NCBI GenBank assembly: GCA_028564675.1 | Contig: JAOVVO010000083.1 | Coordinates: forward strand, 62,001 to 126,000 | Direction: 5' to 3' | Length of the DNA stretch: 64,000 nucleotides | DNA from: Onchocerca lupi | Lineage: Eukaryota; Nematoda; Chromadorea; Rhabditida; Onchocercidae | Shown: piece after piece, positions 21,305 to 34,636 of the stretch | Position numbering within the stretch: position 1 is the first letter of the stretch | Layout: every line of letters begins with the position of its first letter | Translations under genes and position numbers: made by a program | Notes under the pieces: generated by a model | What the model was told of the DNA's origin: nothing | What the model saw: only the letters and a program-made list of their open reading frames with translations | Database searches by the model: none

Positions 21305-24300
21305 AGTTGTATCATTTTTATTTTTAATAAACATTTTCAAATTACGCTAGTAATTACGACTGATGGCTAAAGAGGACATGAGATCAAGTCATATAAGTCA
21401 AACTTTGATCGATTGCATAATTGAATTTTGAAATAAACAAGTTGAAGAGAAAAACGAAAAGAAGAAAGGGAAGCGAGTGAATAAGATGAAAAAAGGAAGC
21501 AAAGAAAAGGAAAAAATAATGTGAAATTGAATCCATGAAAAAATAATAAATATATTGATTATGTATGTGTGGGAAAATTGATTAAATTATTCCGAAAACT
21601 TCACGAATTGAGCCAAATAATTATTCCCGCCATTATTATCCTCTTTTTACTTTTAATTTATGAAATTAATTGGCTTTGAATTGCAATGTTATTCGTATGT
21701 CTAAAATTTGCTCCTTTTCTAAAATACGTGAATCGAAGATGTGCTCATTTTCCTATTATGTAATTGAATGTTTCAGATTTCGAACTTGGAATAATAAATT
21801 AATGAATTAAGGCAATGAATTGAAGTAACGAACTAAAGGAATGTATTGAATCAATAAAATAATCATATCATATTACATATACTACTGAAAAAAATGATGA
21901 AAAATGGCGAAAAATAACGGTAAAACTGGTTGAAATGAGAAAATTTATTCAGTCGACATTACCAAAAATGTCATTTTTGTCAATATGATTTCCATAATGA
22001 TTTATGTCGAACTGATTTTCAATTTGTGAAAGTGCTTAATGATTAAATGAAGTTAAATTTAATATATAAAATAGTATGATCATATGCTTTCCTTAAATAT
22101 TTGATCAAAGTAACGAATCGAGCGCGTTTGGATAAATGAATGAAAAGAAATAAAAAATTTTTATTCGAGAAATTATACTATATTCTTCACTTCACAGTAC
22201 TGTCTAACATTCAAGAGGAAATGATTAATATGAGAAAGAAGGACTTAAGATTATGTTTCTTAAAAAAAGATTTTAAAAAAAGTAACACGAATTATTTTAT
22301 TCCCATTTTATATTTAGAATTTTTTTCTTTTCTCTTTGCAGAAAATGATCCTATACAGCTGATAATAACTTGCCTATCATTTTATCATAATAAAATCGAT
22401 AAATCAAACTTAAGATTCTTAGAAAATCCAAAAGAGGAAATTAAATTATGTTACCTTTTCATAAGAATATTTTATGTATATAGATATAATTAATTGAATA
22501 ATATGTTTAATGTTTGACTAAAACGATTATTTACAATTGCTATTAATATGATCACTATTATTATGATAATTATTAATCTTATATGCTAACATGATTATTA
22601 GTATTATATTCATATTAGTGATATTATTAACTAATATTAATGAAATTATTATTAGCAGCTTTATTATTATAAAAAATCATGATTAAAATATCGGCAATAA
22701 TAATAATGACAAGCAGTGATTGATAATAATGATTGTAATGTACAATGGATGAAGATGATGACAAGTGATAATCACTGTCTGTAAAATCTGTAAAAATAAT
22801 AATGATAATAAGTTGATATTCAGTATTTAGGAAACATAGATCATTGATACATCCGATTCTCTGGCTGGAGTATATATTACCAGTGACCTGAACGGCAATT
22901 TTTGTGATCTGATCATTCTAGTTAATATCATCAATTTATCAGTCACAAAAGCAATTATTTTTAAGGTTTTTTTTTCTTAGTTTTTTAATCTTTCTATAAA
23001 TTCTTCTAATTTTTCTGACTTTTTTAAACTAAATTTATAATGAAAATTAAGGAATTAGAGAAAGTTTCTGTCTTCAGAAATAATAAAATTATGATTCAAA
23101 ATTTTTAATTATTAATTATTGTTTGCAAACTTATCTAAAAAAATAATTTCAGGTAATTATATTGATAACACACCATTTGCTGTTCATGCCATAATGTTCT
23201 TACGGCTAAAAAAAAAAAAAAAAAAGCAATACTTTTACTTTATCCCCAACATTTTCTTACGTGGCAAACATGGATTTCGAGGAGTTGACCGAAATCTCGA
23301 AACTTCAAAAAGAGGTATGTTTTGAATTTACATGTATTAAAAACGCTGAATGATAAATTACGAATATTTGAAAAGCATATTCTTTTCAAATTAATATAAT
23401 TTATTTGATTTTCAAAGAGATGAATTTATAACAATATCACATCATTTATCCGTTACATCTTCGAAGAACTAAAGAAAAGATTTTAAAATTTGAAGCACTT
23501 TCTCTCTGCTGTCATTTTCTAGGAATAAACAAATTTATTGTAATGGTATAATCAGTTAAGTTTATTCGAATTCGATCTTAATTTAATAGTTCTTTTTTTT
23601 TAAATCTCAATTTTTTTTACTATACTACTTTTTACTACTTTTTTACTATTTTTTTTTTTACTATTTTTTTTACTAATTTTTTTTACTAATCCTAATTGCA
23701 ATTAATTGCGATTATATCAATTACTTTTAAACTTAAAATGAATTGGCATCTTTTTTGCTTTTTAAAAAAATTAATGAAAGATATTTTCAATTACAAATTT
23801 CTAGAAAAAATCAAAAACAAATGATGAAATAATTTTAACGAAATTTTCTATACTGTACCTCTTGCCACCATTATATAATAAAATTTTACATTTTAACACA
23901 AATAAATGATAATCAAATTCTTTCTAATCTATCTAATCATTCAAAATGTAATTGTTTATTTAATAAAAAGAATTTTAAGATTAAATTTCCAAAGTAATAT
24001 TAATTTTGTTCCATTGCATTCCTTACCTATTATTTTCCCATTTGCAAATGTAAATCTAAACACTTTAAATGATTATTTATATTCCTTGTCACATTATCTT
24101 CAAATGATATAATTTAAATTTGAGTCAAAACTATTGTTGTCACAGGCACATTACAATTCGCATATTATCGTAGTCATATTGTTGATATTAACGATCAACT
24201 TGGCCCAATGATATAGTTGGCTATATGATGTGAAGTATATTTACGGATACTAAATGGATTCTTATTATTTCAACAAATTAGCTTTAGTGGAAAAGTTGGA

Positions 24301-27047
24301 TGAAATAATATTCAAAAACATATTTACTATCATCTTATCATATATTACTATCATCGTATCACATATTCATTCGTGATTTGCCTGGATAAATTTTTTCAAT
24401 GAAATTATTTTATTTCATAAATCAATCGTTTAATTTTCGTTTTTATTAAATTCGAATCGTTTTTAATTTGTTAAAGCGATAACATTTAATAAAAATGCTT
24501 TAAGATTATAGCTTAGTTTTTTTGAAAAGAGCATCAATTGAACTGAGATTAAAAATCAAGTTAAATAATCCATGCATATATTTGTTTGGTGAAAATGACA
24601 ATATAATTTTTCAAGTTTATAAAATATCAAAAATTGAAATTAAACATATATTGTCAAAAAAACCAAAATATTAGATTTAGTTTAGATTTTTTCATCAATT
24701 CTGATTTTGTTTTCAAATGTTTTCAAAAAATAAGAAGAGCTAAAAGCGAAAAAAAATTCAGATTTTATTATATTTTCTTTCAAAAACTTTTGCAAAAATG
24801 TTTTTGAAATCTATCGAATATCAATCATTCATGATCTTTTTTCATTATGCGCTTCTTATATTTCTCGTGACGAAATTGAAAAAATCATTGGAAATTGGAC
24901 GGTGAAATCAAAAATTATTCGAAATCGATAAATGGATTATAACTGATAAAGTAGTTTTGATTCTATTTTAACGACTGAAATTTTTCATGAATTTTTAGAA
25001 GTTAGTTGCAAAAGTTCTCACACAACTCCTTCTTCAAACTTACTGATAAGTGATTGAAAACTTATTAACTTCGTTTTTATAAGCAATCTTGCTGATAATT
25101 CATTGTTTTATTGATAATTCATTACTTTTTTTTCGGAAGCGACTTTAATGACAATTATTTGGTAATTCATAACGTTTGTTTTTATAATCAGTCTTTTAGA
25201 TAGTTGATAGATATTTTATTAGTTTTGCTTCCAGAAGCAGTCTTACTGATAAATGGCTGATAATTCATTACTCTTGTTTTTAATATTTCTGAAAATGATT
25301 GATATTTCATTAGTTTCGTTTTCATAAGCATCTTTATTGACAAGGAAAACTATTTCTGCATAATAGTATCACAGATACTGGTTCATCTAGAAATTTGCAG
25401 AAACTAGTATTTGCGAAACAATAAGTGGACGAAATCATTGATATTCAAATTTTCGAACTTAAAAACTTTATTTCAGCATATAGATTTGCATTCTTTTTGC
25501 AGTAACTTTTCAACAGTTTTAAAAATACCATTTATTGAGATGAATTAGCTTTTTACATTTGTCGAAATTTATCTGAAAAAAGGAAAAAATAAAGATAAAG
25601 TAGGCTTTATTTATGCAATTCAGTGGATCAAATTTCATGTTGGAGTTTCTTTTATGATCTTGAACTTGTAAATAAAATTACTTCAATATTTTTTCATAGA
25701 CAGCGGCTAACAAATGACTGATGACAATATCACATCGTGAAGTCGACGAACGCTCTCTTTTCATTTGCTTGAAAATTGCCCCGAATTTTCAAAACTTGGT
25801 CAAAATTAGTAACTATGGAAGATAAATTGAACAAACACAGCAATTCAATTTCAATCAGTAATAACAATATGACGACACAAAAAAATCCATAAATACATTG
25901 TTAAACAAGTATTTTATCAATTTTAATTCAATCCTCTTTTCAATATTTTATCAAAAATTTAATTTTATCAAAATTTAAACCTAATGTTATCATTCTAAAT
26001 TTGAACTAATCACTTTACTTTACAATTTAAAAAGACATTTGTACGATAATACTGGAAAAATTTCATAAGTATTCGATAAATATTAGCAGCACATAGTAAC
26101 CAATACCATTTCTTTGACATGTATGATTTTTTATTTCTTGTTACCGTAACCGTAATTTCTTCCGCTTACTGTATAATTTATTATCCAATCTTCCTTCACA
26201 TTTTAATAAAAAATTTTTGCAAATTAAATAAAGCGTAAATGCATTTATTTAAAGCCCTATCTCTTTAACAATACAATAATTATATAATAAAGTAGTAAAA
26301 GAAAGGCTGAATAACTAAAATATATATTACAAATAACACAGCAGAAAAAATTGAAAATCCCATTTAAAAATCGATAAATTTGAACTTTGGTAAAAACAAA
26401 TAAATGGCTTTTTTAGCAATTGTTAGCTATAATATAATTTTTTATTCAGTGGACATTAAATTTCATACATTCGTTTTAATCTCTCAACTACTTTATTTTG
26501 TTTAACATCTTCAATTACATTATCATAACAAGGCATGAAATAAATATCTTAGATAATTATTTATATCATTTTTTGCTTTTTCTTTCTCGAAATTATCCGA
26601 AATCATTAAAATGATGGTAGCTTTGAAATATTGGATATTTTTCATCTCGCATTTCCGTCGAATGATTGCTATGTTTGCGATTATTTGTAGGCTGCGATAC
26701 ATTAGTCGTTGGTTCAACCTAAAATTTCTTAAAAATGTATATGAAGAGAAAAGCAAGAGTGAATATTTAAATTTACAAGATTATTCTGCAAAAAAGAAAT
26801 ATTCAAAGAAATTCTTTACAATTAAATTGAAATATTATTGATTCCTGTTCTTAAACAAGCAAAATTGTGTGCTCACATTAATACATTAAATTAAGATAAA
26901 TAAAAAAATCGAACACTTATATATTAAACCATTTTAAAACTAACTAAAATTTCAAACCTCATTTTCTATTGTATAATTATTTGTACCCGTTACTACGTTT
27001 ATTGTTGGCAGCAAAATTGAAATTATATCAAAATTCATTATACGATT
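21305..27047. other. gene-poor stretch, no gene identified
   Basis: AT-rich. The 117-codon plus-strand frame at 22140-22493 and the frames at 23119-23325 and 26611-26841 are rich in K, I, F and N, contain no recognisable motif, and match no splice structure I can follow. Trinucleotide-like ATT/AAT runs occur at 22540-22810. A decayed minisatellite at 25036-25345 is listed separately. Confidence 0.5.
25036..25345. repeat. degenerate tandem repeat, about 50 bp period, about six units
   Basis: Decayed units follow the pattern TCTTACTGATAA, TGATAATTCATTA, then GTTTTTATAAGCAG. The boundary string (AAGCA or variant, then TCTT) recurs roughly every 50 bp from 25085 to 25335. Non-coding. Confidence 0.55.
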
Positions 27048-30000
27048 TCATCCTTCCGGATGATTTGGTTCTTTACAACAATTTACGTACTCGTCAATAT
27101 GCTGCACAATTAATTAATCAATCAGACAAAACATGACGTGAGAATATTCCAGATACAAATACAATTAATTGCATTCATACAATGTTATATATATTCCTTT
27201 CAAAAAAAAAATTAATAAATTACCTCTAACAATATTTTAATCGTACTAATAATTATGTTATAGCATAACAATTCTAATTGTTTATTTTTATTATTTGTTT
27301 ATTTGTTAGCAAATTTCATCAATTTAACACAAATTTTATGAAATTTAATAGTACAAACATCCTGGGAGAAACCGCGTAACATCAAGTTCCGTTCCCATTT
27401 TCCATCCGAAATTGGCAGTAATTTCTGTGAAGTGGATGATGTTTCGAGTGAATTCGATATTTGCCCATATGACCATTGTACCTGAAATATTTCATTTAAA
27501 TGGTAAATTAATTAGGTGAATTATCAAATATCAGCTGGTTCATATTGTTTGCCTATCAATCAATTGCTAGATATGATAATACATATGTTGTTCATAAATG
27601 ATATAAAAAAGTATTTCATTTTGATATTTGCTTCTAAGATAAAAAATAAAAATAAAAACGGAAAAAGTTATAGTTTAGAGCAAATAAAATATTGATCAAC
27701 ATTAAATTCCAAAAAATATTGAAAATTTTGTTTATCTTGTCGAGATTAATTTCATTAATACCGTAAATGTTAGGTATGTTATATATGACGAAAATATCTT
27801 TTTTTTTTTTTTTTTTTTTTTGAAAATATCACTTAACTAAGATCGAATAAACTCACCTGATAAAGTGATATGTAACCACAATTTCGTACTCTTAATCGTT
27901 CCACCATATCTAATGCTTGTAGACGATTTGATGGATTTAATATGCTGCCAAATTCACAAAATAAAACATATGCAAATGGATGATAGTTTCGTTTCCTGAG
28001 AATTAATCATAAATTCATAATCTTCAAAAAAAGAAAATTCAAATCTGATATACAAATTGTTGACAGTAGAGATAAACGAAATTAATAAAATTTCATGGTT
28101 AAATGTTTTCTAAAAAGCAAATTTTCAACTTAAACTAAAATTACTGAAGTAATTACAAAATGGATAATTAATAATCGATACTTTGAAGTTGGTAATTTAT
28201 GCAAAACAATTCTACGCAAATTCCAATTTCTTGGTGAATATTTGTATATTTCTCTTGCACCTGACCAATGTAACCATGATTTTTCAAGACTTTCAGGCTG
28301 AAAAAACTACTTACATATCAATTGAAATTTCGATATGCTATATAGACTTAATTATGAGATAAAAAAGGAAATAATCGGTATTAATATAAAGAATCATTAT
28401 TTTTATGAAGAATAATAGAAAAGATAATTATAGGAAATGCAATATATCACAAATAATCATTAATTTATCTTCTACATGAAAAAGAATTATATCATAATAT
28501 TTCAAACAGCAGAACATTATTCGGTTATTCATTTAAGCGAATTAGTTTTGTTCAGACTTGAAAATGTTTGATACAAAAATTTCATATTAACAAATAATTA
28601 ATTTGCAATTCTTATCTTATTAAATAATAAGTAATACTAGCAGCAACATGTTGTTCGAATATCTAATCTGGCAAATTATTTTTATTAAAATTTAAAAATG
28701 TTTGATATTATAATTTTGCGTTAACAATAACTCCAATAAGTTGTAACTTCTGTCTATTTTTGATTTCATGATATAGAAATCATTGTTTTTTCAAAATCTA
28801 TAATTCTATCAGAATTATTAAAAATCTAAAACTTATTTTTTGATAAAATTATGAATTTTTAAGAGAAAAAGACGTCACACCTTAGTTTGTTCATCAAGAA
28901 GTTTGAATAGTATAATGATATAACCAGAATGTCGATGTGATGGTAACTTGTAACCCGCAATTGATGAAGTTTTTTGAATTGCATAAATCTCATCATATGC
29001 ACCTGAATTTATAATGCATCCGATAAAAATTTGAAATAACTTCTGCATTTATTCATTTAAAATTAATTTCATATTTTTCTTTAAATATCAATAAATTGAA
29101 CAAAAAAATATGCAAGAAATTTTCTAAATTTATCGAAAAATATTCCATCAATTTACATTAGTTCTATTCCTTCTTTCGCTTCCTTTTAATATTTGTTTCA
29201 TATGTAATTGTCGGAAATTTTCGGATCAAATTTTTTCGGGAAAAAAAGTAGATAAATAAACGTCATAATTTGCCAAAATTATTTAAGCAAAGTGAGGAAA
29301 AAACCAATCATACCGAATTGTGATTTAGACCGATGATGTAATTTATGGATTGTTTGATCAATTTGTGCTATCCGCAAATTATGATCAGGATTTTTGAATA
29401 CTGCATAATGCAAGTATAGATATAATGCTGCAGTAATATATTTTAACAATTGAAGTAAACGTAAATTGAAGTATAATAGATTATTAAGAATTATCACGTA
29501 TCACGTGATAATAAATCTTCTTATGATGACGTAATACATATATTGAATCCAGTTGAACAAATTATCATATGAGATATACAATAAATTTTATGAAGGTATA
29601 ATTTCTAAAAGCTTACGTTTAGAATCCACACATTTCAGCAAAATCCCTTCTGAAAAATATTGACTGCCACGAATTATGTTACATTCAGCGATTGCGCGAT
29701 TCAACGAGGATTCTGTACCCGGTGGATCAATTCTACAACTGATAAATTACTAATTGGAGCAGAATGAAGTACTGATTATAACTTTCGTATTTCAAACTAA
29801 ATTTAACTAGTTTAGCTAATTAGTTCGACCTATTATACTCAAATAAATCTAAATTAAAATTATATTTAGAAGTGTTAAAGTATGAAACTTTTAAAATATC
29901 AGAGTTTAGTTTTACTTTTTATTAATTAAACAATATGAATACAAATTATTCAAATTTTACTTACTTTTTTTTTGTTTTTTAAAAATGCAACAATGATAGC

Positions 30001-33000
30001 TAACTGAAATTAATGAAGGAAACAAAAATTTCGTCAATATTTTATGGTTAAAAAAAAAAAAAAAGAATATAATTTGAAAAAAAAGTAAAAATAATTGATA
30101 TAAAGATTTCTTTGAGTTTCAAAATATTTCCTGTCAATAATAACTTCTATCTTTTCAAGTTTCATCCATTATAGCTAAAAAGGAAAGAAAATCTCAATCA
30201 CTTTCTTACGAGCAATATATGATATCAAATATTGAAATAAAAATAAAAAAAAAGAATAAAAAAACTGTTAAAAATTCTCGAAATGGATCATTTGTATTAT
30301 ATCAAATAAATGAGCCAAAAAAGATAACTGTTTGAATAGAATTATTTAAATCCCAATCATTTTATAATTGAAGAGATGTTTTTTCCCATTTTTCCCAAAT
30401 ATAACTAATTACTTCATTCTGATATTTTTTAAAATCTTTAAACGAAGCAAGAAGAAAAAAAAAGGGATTAATTTTGTTAGAAATCAATATTTGCTTTCCT
30501 TGCATAGATATACCAAATGATACAAATATATTTCGTTTAATATTTAATCAAATTTCGCTTTTTTGCATAAAAAATAGGGTAGAAAAATGTGAAATATTAT
30601 TAAAGATCGGCTTGATTCATTTCATAGATATTTTATGTTTAGACATTAGTAAGTAAAGCGCTAATGATTAACAGATAAAATCTGAAACGAATAAGTTAAA
30701 ATAGCAAAAGACCAAGAAATAATATAAATTTCAGTTTGAATTCGAAAATTTTGAAGCAAAATTTTTGAAGTACATCTAGAAATAGAAATTTTACATGATT
30801 TCAATTAAAAATCAAATTTTATTTTCAAAAAGCCTTTTTAATACATTTAAAATCAAATTTTAATTTCAAAAAAAGCTAATTAATTCATTTAATTTGTCAT
30901 AAATTTTAGAAGACATGAACTTTGAAGTACTGTAATTTATAAATTATAAATGATATAAATAATTGACTTGTTATGTTCATCCGAAGTATATTCAGTAAAT
31001 CCAAGAAGTGCTGTTTCATCGTTTTTTATTTTTTCACCATTTTCTCCAAGTATTTCGATCATTTCATCACTATCCTATAAAATCCAATTACTATTACAAA
31101 TAATCCTGTGAATTTAATCATTTAAATGTTAATTAGGTTCAATGAATTCCTTCTGTTGTCTACGGTAGCATTCATAGTACAGTAACCAGAAAATAAAAAA
31201 TGAAAAAAAAAAGTATGAACTACTAATACTGCTTACATTTTTTTACTTCGCAAACTCTTTTTTTTCTGAAATTTCTTTAATCCATTATTAAAATATTTCA
31301 TTTGCGACCGAAATGTCGGTGAAAAATGCTTCAATAATGAAAACGTAAAAATGAATCGTTTCTATACTGTAGCTTATCAACATGACGGATAAAGAGATTA
31401 GGTGAAATTTTCCAGAAAATCATATGCTGATGGAACAGAACCAACGAAGAAAGCCAGAAAATATAAATGTACCGATTTCGAAAAACAGATTTTTCATTTA
31501 ATGAAAAAAAAAAAAAAAAGAAAAAAAAGAAATCAAAATGAAAAACAGGAAATTTTATCTTAATTGTTCGGTAAGTTTCTATAACAACTAATTGTGCTTC
31601 GGAAATACAATTTACGGTTAGAACATTACAAGAATTCGATCGAGAAGGAAGAGAAGAAATATGCCGAGATAGAAATATTTAATAGACAATTATAGAACTA
31701 ATAAAAATAAAGAATTTGAGGGACATTATCAGAAATCCTCATTTCAATTGATACTGCTACTTAATATAATTGATTGCATCTTGCCTTATAATATCATTAA
31801 TTGCTAATATTTTAACTTTCAACTGTATTGGATAATTTACTAATGCCAATATTTCAAATAATGGGATAACTTTATGCTAAAAAAGTGCAGTTGCAATTTT
31901 CAGCACAAAAAGACTTTTTTTTTGATGCAAAGGATTTTAAAAAAAATACACGAAGGAAATTGCAAAGCATAATTCTTATCGATCATTTAATTTCTTATTA
32001 CTTGATCCTTAATTACCACCCTAATCACATTAAATATTTGCTTATTTAATTTCATAATTAGTTTCCATTTTGATATGCTCTTCTACTAATCAGAATATTT
32101 TTGACATACTCATTTTCTTATTAAATCAATATGTAGCTCTTTCACTATCGCTTTTCCGCTAATTATTAAGGCTATAAATCAACACCTTCCATTTTTCATT
32201 TCGAATAAAATTTCAATTTTTAAAAATGTCAAATTTAAAGATAAATAATATATGATAGGAAATATTGGAGTTTTTATTACTACTGCAAATTAATGCAATG
32301 AATTTTAAAAAAGATTTGAAAATTGAATTGAAATCATAGGTAATAATTTGAAATAGAATAAATGAATGAAAAACAAAAAAGAACTGGCCTGAAGGATCTC
32401 TTCTTCATATTCATAGTAGAAAGTTTTTTGCTCAATGGCAGCGAATGCTCCAAAGGAATTCGAGAAAAAAAGGAAGAAATAATGGATAAGAAAATTGGAA
32501 AGGAAAAAGATTCGATAGCGAAAAATAACAGAACGCTTACAAGGACTTTTGAAATTTTGAAATCAAAAGTGAGTTCGATGCCATCTGACTCATTTATTTC
32601 TAATTCACTTGATAATGCTTAAAAAATGCAATCTTTTTCTAAATTAAACTTCGATTATTTAAATTCTTAAATTTGAGGGAAAAAAAGGGAGCGGAGAGTA
32701 TTTACTATTCATCGTTAACAAGGATCACTTGCTATTTAAGTTGAAAGTAAAAAATTGATATTTGAGGAGGTGCAGGAACTGCTATTCTTGTTAAAAAAAA
32801 AACCTATTTTTCATCAAAGCTTTATCTTAGTATGATAATGATAAATTTTACTTTTTAAAGTTTATTGAGAAAATTCGAACAAATTAGTAGCAAAAATAGG
32901 TAAATTAACGAAATTTAAACTTTAAAATTTGAAAATGAAAGATATAATTGACAATTTTTAAATTTACATCTTACAACCATACAATTAAGGTGAATTTTGT

Positions 33001-34636
33001 TTTGCATAGATTCAAGCGAATTAATTTAGAATTTACTCAGAAAAATTTCACAAAGTGAATTTTAGTTAAAAACAAAACTAACAAGTTAAATAATCAATTC
33101 AACTAAAACCAACAGTAATTATAGTTCAGTTATGTATTTCAGCATTATGCAATTAAAAGTTATAAGAATACTTCATTAATTCACTTACTGAAATCTATAA
33201 ATATGACAAAGTGCCAATTTTTTTCTCTTTTTTTGGCATATTCATTTCCTTTCTCTAATATCCAACTTTTTCCCACCTCTTTCCTTTTTTCTTTCTTTCC
33301 TTCTTTCTGATATACATTTTTTTTATTAATTTTAAATACATCTATCGTCCTTTTCTATCTTTTCCTTTTTTTTTTTTAACTCCATTTTCATTCTGAGCAA
33401 AATTTAGTTTGCATGACATCAATTTGTGCATGAATTAATTTCACACGAAATGTTTATCCAATCGGAATTAGCTTTTAATGAAGAATACTTATAAATGTGA
33501 TAATAAATAGCAAACATTTATATTAAAATAACTGATATTCTTTTTATGAAATATACACACATAAATTCAATTCTTATACATACATTTTTGTTATATAAAT
33601 CGGAACCTACTAGTAGATAATAAAGACCATATATTATTGAAGCAGTGACAACACGTGATTATTTCAATCTATAGAAGTGATAAAATGAAAAGAGATTGTT
33701 CTTCCATTTTCTTTTGAACTTTTTTTTCGCAATTCTGTCCGGAAATCGTCCTTCAATTCTTCCAGAATTATGATATTAAATCTTGATCTGGCGGATTTTT
33801 TTCCATTAAAAAAAAAGAAAAAAACTCAAAATATATTGCTTTCAAAGCCTGCAATAAGAAGATATTTCGAAAAAAGAAAACTAAAAAAAAAAAAATAGAA
33901 TTTGGTGAAAAGAAAAAAATAAAAAAACGAAAGCATCAAATTTTAGGATTTTTTTTTGTGGTTTCTTTTTTTCATTAAATAAATTTGAATGGATCAAAAT
34001 GATTGAATATTTTTTCATGAATGAATTAGATGAAGGAATAATATTAATAATTACAACAATAATAGTAATGAAAATAATAATAAATATAATGGATGAAATA
34101 GAATAATTAAATGCTTTTTGCTTGTTTCTTTTTTCAATGTATTATAATACTGCTTTCATCAGGAAAAGAGAAAATTAAACTAAGCTATTAAAAGGATTCG
34201 ATTCTTAAGTTGGTCAAATGGTGATTGACTGATTAATAGACAAACTTTTCAAAAGGATGCAAATTTCATCTATTTGCAAATAAAATTTTAATTTCATTGT
34301 AAGTAAGAATTAGTTATTTTACAAATTTTATGTATAATTAACGATTGATTAAGGACCAAATTTTCACTTATTATATTTAACTGTGAAATAAAAAGTATGG
34401 AAAACAAACAAAATGGCAAACGAATTTTTACAAAAACTTACCAGTTTTCCTGCATTGATATGGAAATTATCATGACTACTAGTAGGTCGTGGCCACATTA
34501 TCTGTTGCCTAGGACTGTCGTGTTTTTTCAATTCTTGAACTGAAGCACTGCGAAGTAATTCAAATGAGAAATCATCTCGACTCAGATTCAATCGATTTGG
34601 CAGAATTCGGCGCAAAAATTCATGAATTGAATTCAT
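27048..34636 (-). CDS. unrecognised conserved-looking nine-exon protein, about 352 aa
   Basis: Minus-strand exons: 34442-34636 (ATG), 30968-31074, 29617-29732, 29314-29400, 28881-29002, 28182-28297, 27857-27995, 27359-27481 and 27048-27101 (TGA). Every junction has GT...AG and matching phase over nine exons, which random sequence would not give. The product is soluble-looking, with no signal peptide or membrane segment. It contains PPGTESSLNRAIAECNIIRG, an HHRSKSQFG stretch, GYKLPSHRHSGYIIILFKL, WLHWSGAREIYKYSPRNWN with LRRIVLHKL, HPFAYVLFCEFG, and a C-terminal NCCKEPNHPEG. I cannot name the family. The first exon is the weakest link: it is 3.4 kb from the second, joins in phase, and has coding-like composition (LRRILPNRLNLSRDDFSFEL). 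Other 5' exons may exist. Confidence 0.7.

Noticed and set aside
22140..22493. 117-codon plus-strand frame
   Set aside because: Rich in K, F, I, L and N as expected of translated AT-rich DNA; no motif, no splice context, no neighbour relation.
32362..32622. 86-codon lysine/glutamate-rich plus frame inside the long first intron
   Set aside because: No motif and antisense to the intron; composition is explained by A-rich sequence.
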